Source: Gnetum montanum
Lineage: Eukaryota > Streptophyta > Gnetopsida > Gnetales > Gnetaceae
DNA: 64,000 bases
Assembly (NCBI GenBank): GCA_015680685.1
Contig: MNCI01036492.1
Coordinates: forward strand, 82,367 to 146,366
Direction of reading: 5' to 3'
Part shown: one piece after another, positions 34,171-46,700 of the stretch
Position numbering within the stretch: the stretch's first letter is position 1
Layout of the letters: each line of letters starts with the position of its first letter
Notes under the pieces: generated by a model
Told to the model about the DNA's origin: nothing
The model's database searches: none
Seen by the model: the letters and a program-made list of their open reading frames with translations, nothing else
Program-made: the position numbers and the translations under genes

Positions 34171-35165
34171 TGTAAACATGGGTATGCATATCCGGAAAAA
34201 CTCGTTTGAGGAGACTATAGCCTAGGGCATCTCCTGTATGGGTACGGAAACCCAGGAATAGTCTCAGCTGGAAAGAGCCATGTGACCAAGTGATAGAGAG
34301 ATAGAGAGATAGCAAACATAGAGAGAGATAAAACATGAAAAAAAACTAAAGGAGAGAGAAACAAGAAGTACCGACAGGATGCATGGTTGTGTTGCCACAA
34401 GAATCATGTGTAGTTGCAATCAAACATCACCAATGCCCTGCGGACCGCCAACTGCATAAACATCATGCACAAATCTACCATCCACCATATGCCATTTGTT
34501 GAAATAAAAGAAGATAGAGAGAAGATCCACCGACAGGATGCATGGGTGTGTTGCCACAAGAATCATGTGTAGTTGCGATCAAACATCACCAATGCCCTGC
34601 GAACCGCCAACTGCATAAACATCATGCACAAATCCACCGTCCACCACATGCCATTTGCTGAAATAAAAGAAGATAGAGAGAAGATCCACCGACAGGATGC
34701 ATGGTTGTGTTGCCGCAAGAATCATGTGTAGTTGCGATCAAACATCACCAATGCCCTGCGAACCGCCAACTGCATAAACATCATGCACAAATCCACCGTC
34801 CACCACATGCCATTTGCTGAAATAAAAGAAGATAGAGAGAAGATCCACCGACAGGATGCATGGTTGTGTTGCCGCAAGAATCATGTGTAGTTGCGATCAA
34901 ACATCACCAATGCCCTGCGAACCGCCAACCGTTGTTGCCGCACACACTGCCAACCACCTAGAGAAAGGGGAGGTTCAGTCCATGGCTTCACGGCCCTTCC
35001 TGGCCAAACTTCTCCTCCTCTCCTCTCCCTCAACTCAATCACCTTGATGGCTTTTTATAGCCAATTTTAGGGCTAGGGTAACCCATCTTTTTTTTTTCTA
35101 ACTTTTTTTTTTAGTTTTAAATAAATAAAGGCCCCATGCCAAGCATGGGCGTGTTGGTACCAACA
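34171..35165 (-). mobile_element. Solo LTR, family 2
   Basis: The right end GGTACCAACA (ending 35165), the CATGCCAAGCATGGG block near it and the stem-loop at 34211-34265 identify a family 2 LTR in the same orientation as element E. Flanks are ATATA (34166-34170) and ATATG (35166-35170), a probable target duplication with one change. No internal region or partner LTR is nearby, so it is a solo LTR. Its middle is expanded by a 159-bp tandem repeat. Confidence 0.75.
34371..34930. repeat. 159-bp tandem repeat, about 3.5 units
   Basis: CCGACAGGATGCATGG starts at 34371, 34530, 34689 and 34848, exactly 159 bases apart. Units are nearly identical (a few C/T and A/G differences), so the expansion is recent. 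Confidence 0.95.
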
Positions 35166-35170
35166 ATATG

Positions 35171-36564
35171 AACATGCATTGAGTAGAAAATTCTAACCTA
35201 TATGTTATATACAATATTGTAAAGATGATAAGTAAAGAGCATACAAACTTCGTTAAGATGTCTTTAATTCTAGTGCTAGCACATGCACATCATATGTGAA
35301 TATGCATACAAACGAATATGCATATGTACATTATCACTATTATGGACATGAAATAAAATGAACGTGAATAAACCATTATAGAATAAATAGTGGAGGGTTA
35401 ATGGTTTAGAAAAGAACTCTGCAAGAGCAAATAAAGGTTTAATAAATAAATAAATATGTATTTCAAATATATGAAGAGCAACAAAGATTTTATAAGCACA
35501 TCAAAATTTGTTCAAAAGGAATTGAACCTAAAGCCTTATATTTATGTAATATTACCATACCACTATTTCAAGTTACTAATAGATGTTTGTTTTTGCTTCT
35601 ACAACTGATTTATGATTTTAATGGTCCAACCACTACTTGGGCACTAGACAACAAATACCAAAACCATTTACACATTTTAAAAAGTCCAAGGAGAGTCGAC
35701 CCTCTTTAATCAATGCTATCTTGTAAAGGTACATCACATCTAACTTGCTAGGTAGGTAGGAGGTGTCTATCATTTCTACATTTAAATTAGGTTACATCTA
35801 CTAGTTGTGGTAGGGATTGTGCTACAACCTATAATTTAGCACCAAATTATTTGTTATGACCATGTTAAGAAATTGCGCACAATTTATTCATGCCTATAAA
35901 AATTTAAGCTTGAATAACTTTTGAATGTAAGTTGTGGTAGGGATTGTGCTACAACCTATAATTTAGCACCAAATTATTTATTGCATCCTTGTTATGACCA
36001 TGTTAAGAAATTGCGCACAATTTATTCATGCCTATAAAAATTTAAGCTTGAATAACTTTTGAATGTATAAGTTAAAGAATTTAATGAAACTGAAATTGAA
36101 ATTTTACATCTCTAAACATGATGGATCTATTGGATAATGGAAATGCACATGAAATTAGTTTCAAAAACATCATTAAGAAACTAATTATGTTCACAATAAC
36201 AATTTGAACAAATCAACCAAAAAATTATAATTGTAATGTCTCCCTTATGTTTACTATAGTGTTCTTCTTCAATACTATTTTATGCACACTTATTCATCCT
36301 TCGAAGAAATTTAATAAAATTACTAATTGATTTTACATTTCTTTTGGAAAATGATCTAATGATTTATTTCTAAGTTATATTTTCAATGATTCTCTTGGAA
36401 AAAGTATAACATAGCAAAATTACGTGTTCGTTTAATGCATGGCATGATACATGTACTTTGTTCAATGTTCAGTTCCCTTTCAATCTGTTGGATCTTTATT
36501 ATTGACTTTTGTTTTTAACTTTAAATGTAGCTTTATTTGAATGATGTTTAAGCCAATGATAAGT
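35171..36564. other. Intergenic DNA between the solo LTR and element B
   Basis: AT-rich without a supported gene. It holds the tandem duplication at 35803-36067. Its right end continues at 49843 once element B is removed. Confidence 0.45.
35803..36067. repeat. Recent tandem duplication of about 127 bp
   Basis: Copy one 35803-35929 and copy two 35930-36067 start with AGTTGTGGTAGGG and are identical by eye, except for an 11-base insertion (ATTGCATCCTT) in copy two. Confidence 0.9.
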
Positions 36565-36569
36565 GTCTC

Positions 36570-37110
36570 TAATGAGTCATGATTTTCCTAGCTCTGATAT
36601 CGAATATCCGATATTGAAGCCTCAATATTAGATACCTAATATTGGGGGCCTAGATGTAATGTTGAATATCTGATATCGTGGGATGTGTGCCAACCTATAA
36701 ATATAGTGCTTGGGCATATGGTTTGGGCATAAGTTGGATATGTTTTTTTAGTAGAGTAGCCAAACTCTCATAATTTTATTCTGTAATCTTAGAGAATAGT
36801 TAGTGAGTGCCCGCAGAGTGGATCTATGTCAATTGTACGAAGTCTTATTTGAGTGGCAATGTACCTAGACACATTCCATGAATGACAATAAGATTGAGAT
36901 TGATTCTTATTCATTATGGCACTTTGACTTAGATTAGATTTACTTTCCATGCAATTTACTTTTCATGTACTTAGTTAATATTTACATTTCTATGCATATT
37001 AATTAAGCACATAAGTACAACTACTTCGAGCATGCATATGACTCTTGGTAATCCCAACACTGCTTAATGTTTGGTAACCTAATAACATTATACATGTTCA
37101 GGATATGCGT
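36570..37110 (+). mobile_element. 5' LTR of element B, first part
   Basis: Begins TAATGAGTCATG (decayed TGATGAG). GATATC/AATATT palindromic words lie at 36594-36680, then TATAAATATAG at 36693. Interrupted at 37110 by element C; the rest is 43964-44283. Confidence 0.85.
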
Positions 37111-37951
37111 TGATGAGTGGCTAGGTACCCCCTACACTCAACCATACGAATATGAGCATTCATGCATGATCTGGTTGAACTCCATAGACGGGCTAGTTGT
37201 GGTATTTAGATAATTACACATTGATCGTAGTTCGCTGTCTTCCCACCTAGACTAGTATTTGCTTTAGTTCAAAGTAAGGTGTATGATGTGGTCCTAAACT
37301 AGTGCTACTCCTAGAGACAATGGAAGTAACCTTGTTAAGCTAATAGGGAATGGGAGAAGAGAATCTAAGCTAGCCTAAGTGCAATGAGTCTCTGTCCTTA
37401 ATCATTCATACACATCATGGACCTCGTGTACTACTTCTAGGATTACCAAGCACATGTTACTTAAGCACTTCTAGATGCACTACCAGGATACCAAGTAGTC
37501 ACACTTAAATGCTCGTGATTAAGTCGTACTCATTCCGTGTTCAATAATAGGGATAGTAAATCAAGGGTAAGAAATATTAATTAAGAAAACAATAAATAAC
37601 AATAACAGTTAAATAATTAAAACTAAGTGAATGCTACAATGATGAAGTAATCTCGATCTTTATTATTGGTCATGCGTATGTCCAAGTACGTCACACTTGA
37701 ATAAAGATTTCGTACAATTACAATCATCACACTGTGGACATGCACTAGGGAAAGGGTTGAAATGAACTAAAAATTAACAAAAAGACTCTACACTTACACC
37801 TACCAACTACCCCTTCCTGTGTGCCTAAATGTGGTATTCATAGGCTTACACAGGAACCACAATATCGTTTATGTATTGTTAGCCAGGCCATAATATCGCA
37901 TATCCAATATCACAGATCTGATTTTGGAGCTTGACAAATCATGGTCCATCA
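37111..37951 (-). mobile_element. 3' LTR of element C
   Basis: TGATGAGTGG to CCATCA, 841 bp. The U3 part (37860-37920) has ATATCG/AATATC palindromic words. On the minus strand a polypurine tract AGTCGTGTGGGTA (37952-37964) precedes the LTR. Confidence 0.88.
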
Positions 37952-37964
37952 TACCCACACGACT

Positions 37965-40139
37965 AAATGAAAACTCGTCCTTGAGTTAAAAAAAATGAGA
38001 ACAAGTTCAATTGATTACACAGTGAATAGGTATGGGATTACTGACTAACTAGAAATTTATTCATGCTGCAGTGGAGAGTTGAACACAACAAAATTGGGAC
38101 ACAGACACTGAATTATAAAATTTATTGAAACTCATGGAGTTCTTAGTGGTGGTGGCTCCTCCATGGATTCCTTTCCTTTGTCTTGTGCTCATGGCTTCTG
38201 AGATTAATACCATTGAAGAAGTGCCTAATGTTTCTCCTCTTCTATCTAAGCATTATGAGCCATCCATGCTGATGTTCCAATGTTTGATGGAGTCAACACT
38301 TCCCATGGACATGGTAGTTGCGGGAACACTTGACTCGCCTTGACATGCCATGGCACAAATATCTATCATTCCTCTTCATAGGCTCGGGCCCTGACCTCTC
38401 CATCTTTTGCTTAGCCATATTGTGCAATGACAGGAGTTCCTTGATGGATGCTGAATGATTGTGCCTCCTACTCTACATGTTCTGCATGAGGTCCTTGGCC
38501 TCTACCTCCCCCTGGGAATTTTGTTGCACCTTGAGAAGGTCCTCGTTATTTTCCTCTTTTAGGGGCCATTTATAATCACACAAAGAATAATTATTAGTAA
38601 GGTTATTGAAAGAAGTTCAATTATTTCATACCTTACTGATTGCCTTTAATAGATGTTGAATTCTTTACTTAGTGTGATTTTAGAGTTAGAGATTTTTTCA
38701 AGGAAGTTGGCCTAAAAGTTTAATATCAAACCTGATTTATTTAGGTGACACATAGAAGGACATGTAATGGTTTTGAGGAACATTTAATAAAATTATGAAA
38801 AAGTAAAGAATAGATTTGACAATGAAGTACTTGGAGGGTATAAAATGATGTGGTGGTGTGTAACAAGTACAAATTACAAAAGTCATGCAAGTGGGTCCTT
38901 CCGAAAGCAAGTTCCTACCTATCATGCCCTTACGTAACTATACCCAAAAATGTCCGTAGGCACTAAAAGGATTAAATGTAATCCACAATAGGTCCACAAA
39001 ACACACACATGTAGATACCACTATGATAAGGTATGAATTCAATGCTACACAAGACACAGGTCACAAATACATGAATAGCGAGATGGGATGAATTGTAGAA
39101 GGAATTTCAGAGATTGGGACATGAGGTAATTGACCCAGGGCACAATGAATCCTAAGTGTAGGCTGTGATTAATGTGTCATTAGCATATCATTCCAAAATC
39201 AAGACCACGTCCATTCCTTCGATCAATGATATTGAATTGTTTCATCCAATTTTTTTTGTTCTTTTTTTTATGCATAATCCAAAGAAGTCACCTACCTTCA
39301 GGCATGGGTGCATGTATTTCTAGTGGGAATCCCTAGAATAGCATTGGGTTTCTTTATTGAGTGCCTTTATTACTCTTACTCCCAATTCTTGTTAGATCTA
39401 CAAGGATCGTAGTACAACCACGTTGCATGATAATTCCTACAGATGTCACCAAAGAGAATCCACAAGTGCCCTTAATGTCATACCCTGGCCATTCCCTTTT
39501 AGTCCATCATTTTTTCACTTTGGGCATAATGAGCACAAAATTACTTTAAGTTTTCATGATGTCAATAATATCATCATACCCAAAGTAGAACCTCTTATTA
39601 ATAGAATGATTAGGTGGATGTGATGGGCTTATTATCTAAGTAATTAGTTACCCAAGACTTGATAGTAGAGAACAACACCTCAATCAATGAGTCATATGAG
39701 TGATTTATTCATAGATGATGTTACCCATAAAAAGATAAAAAAATAAATAAAAAGATGAAAAAAAATAAAAAAGATAAAACAAAAAATTGAAAGATGAAAA
39801 AAATGGAAAACAAAAAATTGTAAAATTAAAGAAAAGGGAAAACATTTATTAATTCTGTTTGTTAGAATAGGAAATATCCCCCATATCTAAACTTTTAATC
39901 ATGGTGAGAATTAATAAATAGAATAGTTGGATCCATGCATTTTGGAAATATTGAGACCTGGTCATATCCAAACCATTGGGTGTCTTTTGATGTGGTGGTT
40001 GGACTATACCCAAATTGAGGTTCACACACTTGATTAAAGTTGACATAGTGGGGCAAGTTATAAGATGTGGTTAATTGATAAAGAGTTGATCCACTATGGC
40101 ACCCTGGACTTTAAGATGGTATGCAAGGATCAATATGTC
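37965..40139 (-). other. 3' region of element C
   Basis: No gag or pol similarity. It contains two segments also present in element B: a block from 38884 (ATGCAAGTGGGTCCTTCC) and a segment at 39440-39510 that matches 47195-47280 of B read on the opposite strand. Open frames are short. AT-rich low complexity at 39730-39840. Confidence 0.5.
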
Positions 40140-41880
40140 TCTTTATGTGGTTATATTCATTGGGCTGCATGGTTGTTGGAGTATTGATTGGTGGTCCTGA
40201 TAAGGTAACATGAGGTGTTGGGTTTGAGGAGAAAGATGCACCATAGTGTTGAACTTGTCATGAGTGAGAGGATGCAGTGGTCTCGGAACTATGCTATCCC
40301 TTTCTATGATCATTTCTAAAGAAGGGACACCTTCGATGTTGTCGAGGATTCCCACTATAGTTGATAGTAGTAGCAAAAGTAATGTTTGTGGGTCAATGCT
40401 ATGGTGGCGATGTAGAAGTGGTTGAAGGATGAGAATATTGAATTTGAGGAGAAGTGTAAGACACATGAGGGGGTGATTTTGTTGAAGAGAACATGGGTTG
40501 ATAGTACTTAGGAGAATGATAACAATGTGATGAGATAGAGGATGCTGACCTAGTTGGGAAAACAAGATACTGAACATGATAAGCACTTGGGTTTGAATGA
40601 TATGAAGGGTGTGACTAGTTTGATGGTGGCCTCCCCCATGACTGGGATTTTTGCCACTATGGTTGAATGCAGTATTTTTGTACGAACTTTGGATGTAACA
40701 TTATTCACCAATGCTCATGTAAATGTGAAAAAAATGGGCATTATCCTTTGGGGTGATTGTATAGGCAAAGTTTACATTGATACGTATGATTAGTAGTTGA
40801 GTTCTTATTCTCTTCAACCCTTCTTTCCGATTTTCTAAGGGTGTTTTGTCTTGCTTCTTGGTTCATCATGGTTCTACCTCTAATAATGTTGGCATATTCT
40901 TCACATTTTTCATGTATCCATTTCATCATCTTATTGATCTTTGCCTCAATTTCATCTAGTGATTGTAGTATTGGCAAAGATGATTCCACTTCCTTGAGGT
41001 GATTTGATTTCTCCTCTTCATGATTGTGGACCTTTGCTAATTTGAGATTTTGGTCCTATTGAGAGCTTTCAACATTATCCCATTTAGTCATTTCTCCTTC
41101 CTCTTTTATTACCTGCTTAATAGGCTCTGGAATTGGTGGGTTCATAGCTCGTATAGTTGACCTTAGGCATACATCCCTAGAGTCTCCCTTGTATAATTAT
41201 GGAGCTCATCCATGATGTCATACATTAGCCTTTCCTAGGAGAATCCATGGCTTGGGAAATTTTTTAATAATGTATAATATCTTTCTAAGGCCATGTCCAA
41301 GGGTTCATGTTGCACTTGTTTCTACTCTTGGATTTGTTTCCTCAAGTCTAACACTCTTGCATAGGTTTTATATCTTTCATTGAAGAGTTCTACCATTGTT
41401 AGCCAACGTCGAATTGATTTTAGTCTTAAGAACCTATACCATACTTTTGCTTGGCCAATGAGTGTTGTCGAAAAGAGCTTAAGCTTTTGCCACCCATAAT
41501 CAATATTGTTCTATACATAGGCATCATGGAAGGCTTGTAAATGATGTTGTGGATCTAAATCATAGCCTCATGAAAATTTGGGAAAGCTTTTAAAACCAAG
41601 CCTAGGTAGACGACTTTCCTTACAATGCCTGTGGGATATTTGAACAGCCTCTTGTACATGCATTAGGCTCTTAGTGGCTAGTAGGGGTTCATCATCACTA
41701 GGTAGGTTATGAATTTATGAGTTGGGACAATGTTGTCTTTGTTTATATACATAGGGGACCTATGCATCAGATTGAGTACTCTGAACTTCATCTTCATCAT
41801 CATATAATTCATTGGTTCTTCAGTGAATTGCCTTACTGGTTGTTGCATTATCATAGTCTTGTGAGAGAGACATTGTTGTG
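40140..41880 (-). pseudogene. gag of element C
   Basis: The minus-strand capsid region near 41440 reads AKVWYRFL, then MVELFNERYKTYARV, matching AEVWYRSL and LLELFNKKYQTYVRV in element B. Further on, CKLCLYNHPKG near 40770 is a CxxCxxxxHxxG zinc-knuckle-like motif whose continuation is interrupted by a stop. The tail (40143-40586) is rich in Pro, Ser, His and Leu. Stops and frameshifts throughout. No protease follows. Confidence 0.75.
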
Positions 41881-41960
41881 AATTTGTGTGTGATATATTT
41901 TCAATTACTTCCTTTTGAAAGATATATCATCAAGGCTTTGTTACAGTGATCTTGGATGAT

Positions 41961-43061
41961 GTAACTATTGATGCGTAAATTTTGGACACGTTGCCAACAC
42001 CTGTGAAAACTCATTTTAGGAGACTATCACCTAGGGTGCCTCCTGTATGGGTACGGAAACCCGAGAATAGTCTCAGTTGAAAAAGCTATGTGACATTTAA
42101 ATATATAAATTGAACTAGGGAATTTGTTAAAATTGTATAAATAGAATAGCTATCCAAACCTTAAACAAGAAAAATAAAGTGGCAAGGGAAATGGAAAATT
42201 GTTGTCTTTTTTTTTTTAAAATAACCAGGATTTTGAGAACTCCAAACACAAGAAAAAGTTTGATTTTAATGATCTATTTAGAAATAAACATTTGATAGAT
42301 AGTAATGGTCTTGTAACAATTACCTCACATGAAATTAAAGATGATTGAGCAAAACAAACTTAGCTTAACACAATGCAATGATGATCCAAGCAGTGAAACG
42401 GGTAGCCCAGGTGCCTACTTGTCTGTGTTGCCTTCCCAGCAGAATAGAAAACCTCTACCAACTCTAGCTCTCAATAGAACAGAAAATCGCTGCCAACTCT
42501 GGCTCTCAATAGAATAGAAAATCACTACCAACTCTGGCTCTCAACAGAACAAAAAAATTGCTGCTATTGACCACCCGCCGTTTTCAGCCTTCTACGTGTT
42601 TCCGTGCCTACCGTCTGCCATCTGCCATGTGAGGAGGACTGTGTAGGAATAGGGAGAGATGCTCACATTTGCCCCTGATCCCCCATCAGAGAAATGCCTC
42701 TTCCCCACTAAATAGTGATCCAACGAGAGAAAAACCATAACCCTAAATTGCCAGCCACCTTTGCCATGAATTATTTTTTCCTTTTCCCTCATATCGTTGC
42801 AAAAAGAAAAAAAAAACAAAATAGGATAATCATCATGGGTCATGAGTCATGGGTGGATGCTTGTTCGACATTTATTTAAAATCTATTTTTATAGGCCGAT
42901 GAAGCCCACCAGCACATGGACAATGGCCATGTGCAAGCTCATGGCGCTCTATTTTTAATTTTTTAATTTTATATTTATATTTATATTTATATTTTTTGAT
43001 ATTAAACTCATTCAAACAAGGCCATATGCCTAGCATGGGTGAGGTTGGCCTCAACAGTAAC
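41961..43061 (-). mobile_element. Solo LTR, family 2, inside element C
   Basis: The LTR 41966-43056 is flanked by GTAAC on both sides (41961-41965 and 43057-43061), a perfect 5-bp target duplication. Its ends have decayed to TATTGATGCG and GGCCTCAACA. It has the family stem-loop at 42020-42074 and the TGCCTAGCATGGGTGAGGTTG block at the far end. An AT microsatellite (TTATAT units) is at about 42966-42995. Confidence 0.9.
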
Positions 43062-43082
43062 TAATCTAAATAACTAGCACCA

Positions 43083-43101
43083 TCCTTAGCAACAGCGTCA
43101 A
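43083..43101 (-). other. Primer-binding site of element C
   Basis: On the minus strand TTGACGCTGTTGCTAAGGA follows the LTR end. It is a mutated TGGCGCCGTTGCC-type site. Confidence 0.65.
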
Positions 43102-43958
43102 TGATGAGTGGCTAGGTACCCCTACACTCAACCATACGAATACAAGCATTCATGCATGATTCAGTAGAACTCTATAGATAGGCTAGTTGTGGTATTTAGA
43201 TAGTTACACGTTGATCATAGTTCATTGTATTCCCACCTAGACTAGTATTTGCTTTGTCATGTATGGTTTAGTTCATAGTGAGGTGTATGATGTGGTCCTA
43301 AACTAGTACTACTCCTAGAGATAATGAAAGTAACCTTGTTAAGCTAATAGGGAATGGGAGAAGAGAATCTAAGCTAGCCTAAGTGTGAGAAGTATCTATC
43401 CTTAATCATTTGTACATATCTTGGACCTTGTGTACTACTTTTAGGATTATCAAGTGCATGTTACTTAAGCACTCCTAGATACGCTATTGGGATAACAAGT
43501 AGTCACACTTAAATGCTTGTGATTAAGTTGTACTCATTCCGCATTTAATAATAGGGATAGTAAATGAAGGGTAAGAAATATCAATTAAGAAGAAAATAAC
43601 TAAAAATAATAGTTAAGAAATTAAAACTAAGTGAATGTTGTAATGATGAAGTAATCTTGATCTTTATTGCTAGTCATCTGCATGTCCAAGTACGTCATAC
43701 TTGAATAAAGGTTCTGCGCAATTACAATCATCACACTATGGACTTGCATTGGGGAAAGGGTTAAAATGAACTAAAAATAAACAAAAAGACTCTACACTTA
43801 CACCTACTCACTCCCCCTTCTTGTGCACCTAAATGTGGTATTTATAGGCTTACACAGAAACCATGATATTGTGTATGTGATATCGATAGCCAGGTTGCAA
43901 TATTGTATACCCGATATCTTAGATCCGATATTGAAGCCTGAAAAATCATGGTTCATCA
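43102..43958 (-). mobile_element. 5' LTR of element C
   Basis: 857 bp, TGATGAGTGG to TTCATCA, closely similar to 37111-37951. GATATC-type palindromic words lie at 43863-43935. Confidence 0.88.
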
Positions 43959-43963
43959 TGTGC

Positions 43964-44283
43964 AGAAAGTGGAATTGGATACTTATGTTATGGTATTTGA
44001 TTAATAATTAGCAATTAGATTAGTTAAATTTCTTATAAGTTGAGTTTCAACCTATTGTTAATTGTAGAAAAATATAATATGAAATAATAAAATTCATATG
44101 CCTCACTTTGGACTAAATCATATGTGACAAAGCTAGCACTAGTCTAAGTAGAAAGAGAATGAACTATGATCAAGGCATAGTGATCTCGATGCCACAACTA
44201 GTCCCATCCATGGAATTCGACTGGATTGTGCATGAATGCTTGTGATTCGTATGGTTGGGCATAGAGTACCTCGCCACTCATCA
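43964..44283 (+). mobile_element. 5' LTR of element B, second part
   Basis: Continues the LTR after the element C insertion and ends CTCATCA at 44283. Counterpart of 49518-49837 in the 3' LTR. Confidence 0.85.
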
Positions 44284-44303
44284 TTGGTGCCATTGTTGGG
44301 GAT
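44284..44303 (+). other. Primer-binding site of element B
   Basis: TTGGTGCCATTGTTGGGGA starts one base after the LTR. It differs from the TGGCGCCGTTGCCGGGGA-type site only by C-to-T and G-to-A changes. Confidence 0.8.
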
Positions 44304-44413
44304 GGTGCTAGTTATCTAGATTAGTTATATCAAAAAAAATTACTATAAAAGTATTAACAATTTATCTTTAGAAAACATTAATATTTTAAGTCACACACAT
44401 TATTAGACAAAAC

Positions 44414-46700
44414 CATGTCTTCTTCACACATAACTAATAATGCATCATATGATGAAAACACTAGTAGGAGAAATGATAGGATATAAATTGAAGAAAATTG
44501 AAGTGAACAACCTCAAAGAGGGGTTTGCTATGCTCATTTAAACTCTTACTACACTCAAAGAATACATTCAACTAGTGTAGACAATCCTAGAGGAGATGGA
44601 GAAAGTCATAGAATAAGGAGGGTCTCACTGCCTAGGACTTCCTCTAAACCTAGAAAAGATAAATCAAAGGACCAAAGGGAGAACTATAAAATACATGGCA
44701 ATTCTTCTAGTTCCTCATATTTTTTTTCCTCTTCAACATCTAGTTCTGACAATGATGAACATAGATATAGAGATAGAGCTCCACTATAGGATCAAGACAA
44801 AAATAGAAATCAAACCCAAGGGCAAAATCAAAGACATCAAAATGATCATAGATAATATCATCATAATCAAATGAATAGAAATAGAAATTTTCCTCACAAC
44901 ATGTCTAATGATGATGAACCCTTGTTGGCCACTCAGAGAGTGATGAAAATCATGAAGGTGATTAAGATATATCATAGGCATCATAGGGGCTTACCCAAAC
45001 TTGATATAAACAATATTTCTAAATTTGCGAGAGGCTACAATTCTGATCCACAACATCATCTACAAGCTGTCTATAATGCCTATGTCTCATAGAACATTAA
45101 AAGTGGGTGGAAAAAGCTTAAGCTCTTTCCTAGGACATTAATTAATAAAGCTGAAGTGTGGTATCGATCATTGAAGCCAAACTTAATCCAATGGTGGTTC
45201 ACATTATTGGAACTTTTCAACAAGAAATACCAAACCTATGTGAGGGTATCGAACATAATGAGACAAATCCAAGGGTGGAGACAAGAAAAATGTGAGCCCT
45301 TGGACATGGCCTTAGATAAATATTATTCTATACTAAATTAATGCCTAGGTCATGGTTTCTCTAAGGAAAAGTAGCTCTTCCACATCATTGATGGGCTTCG
45401 TAATGAAACAAGGGAGACCCTTGGGATGTATACTCTAGGTTTATTATACAAGCTACGAACCCATCAGGTCTGAGAGTTACTCAAGTGTGTGGAAAAAGAA
45501 GAAGGAGAGCTATGCAAATGGGAGAATGTAGAGGAAAACAACTAGGACCTAACTCTTCAAAAGAAATGGGTCCATATCTATGATGAGGAAAAAGAGGCAG
45601 CTCTCGATGAGATGATTTTACAATGAACCTTGTCAATACAAAATTCTCTTGTTGAGCTTGAAGAAAAGTTCAATAAGATGCTGGAATTGATGAATTAGAA
45701 AGTTAAAACTTGTGTATCATAGAGAAGGAAATGCAAAATGAACTAGGTGATCACAATAGATGAAGAAAGTATAACCAAGAAATAGCTAGGAACACTTTTT
45801 GGAAAATAGAAAAAATAGCTGAAGGAAGTGAGGCTATAGACTCAACAACAAATGAAGGTAATGGATGTTACATCTGCATATATGACCATCTAAAGGGCCA
45901 TTTCCTCGTCTCGTTACATCTACATGAGTATTAGGTAGCAGCATTAAATTTGAGTTTGTATACAACCACATGCCTAGGAGATTTTCATTTCCACAAGGTG
46001 ATTTTAGACACTCCTACAACCAACCATACTATTATTGTGGGACTTCTTATTAGCCTTAAAACTAATATCAACCATAGTGGTAGGACCCATAGTCATGGGG
46101 AAGGCCATCATCAAACCAACCCTAGCCTTATTGCTAGCCATAATCATATGGATATTATGTTCAACTATCTATTTCCCCAACTAGTTCTACTTCCTCTACC
46201 TCAAATCACTACAACCACTCTCCCAAATATCACCATCTTGCAACATCTTATATGAGATCACCACCTCACACCTCTCACCCTACATCATTTCCTTAATATT
46301 CTCATATTCACCTTCATCATATGTCATCTCCAACAACATAAGAAGGTTCAACATCAGAACATCTGCAAAAAAATGCCACTTGTGCTACACATGTATATAA
46401 ACATGTCGATATCAGTAGGTCCCCACTACAATCTCAAACATGTCCCTTCTTTAGGAAAGGTTGCAGGGAGAAGAAAAACACTCATGGACCAACCACATCA
46501 TATGAACTAGCACAATGCTAATTTGGTGTAATGCCTCCCTTTTCACAACCATCATCTCCTAATCATACACAAAAGCTAACACCAATTACCACTCTAACAC
46601 AAGACATAAATGATAAACCTATCATTGTGGAGAGAGAGAAGAATCCATGCATCACCAATAATGATAAAGGATGTAGTTGTGGGCTAGAAGTTTGAAATAT
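44414..46700 (+). pseudogene. gag of element B
   Basis: Starts at an ATG near 44416 and is soon broken by stops. The N-terminal part is Asn/Ser/Arg-rich. The capsid at 44871-45500 includes FARGYNSDPQHHLQAVYNAY, AEVWYRSLKPN, LLELFNKKY, EPLDMALDKYYSILN and DGLRNETRE, a Retrotrans_gag pattern. A CYICIYDHLKGHF zinc-knuckle-like motif is at 45865-45903, and a Pro/Thr/His-rich tail reaches about 46690. No protease or RT follows. Confidence 0.75.

Larger units (their letters stand above)
37106..43963 (-). mobile_element. Element C: gag-only family 1 retrotransposon nested in element B
   Basis: LTRs are at 37111-37951 and 43102-43958. Flanks TGCGT (37106-37110) and TGTGC (43959-43963) look different, but the unoccupied site in the 3' LTR of B (around 49509-49520) reads GGATGTGTGCAGAAA. 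This shows that both are decayed copies of TGTGC. The interior, minus a solo LTR, is about 4.05 kb. It has gag and the conserved 3' region but no pol similarity, so it is non-autonomous. Confidence 0.88.

Noticed and set aside
42872-43054. A Lys/Tyr-rich small protein
   Set aside because: It is the translation of a TTATAT microsatellite and the end of a solo LTR.
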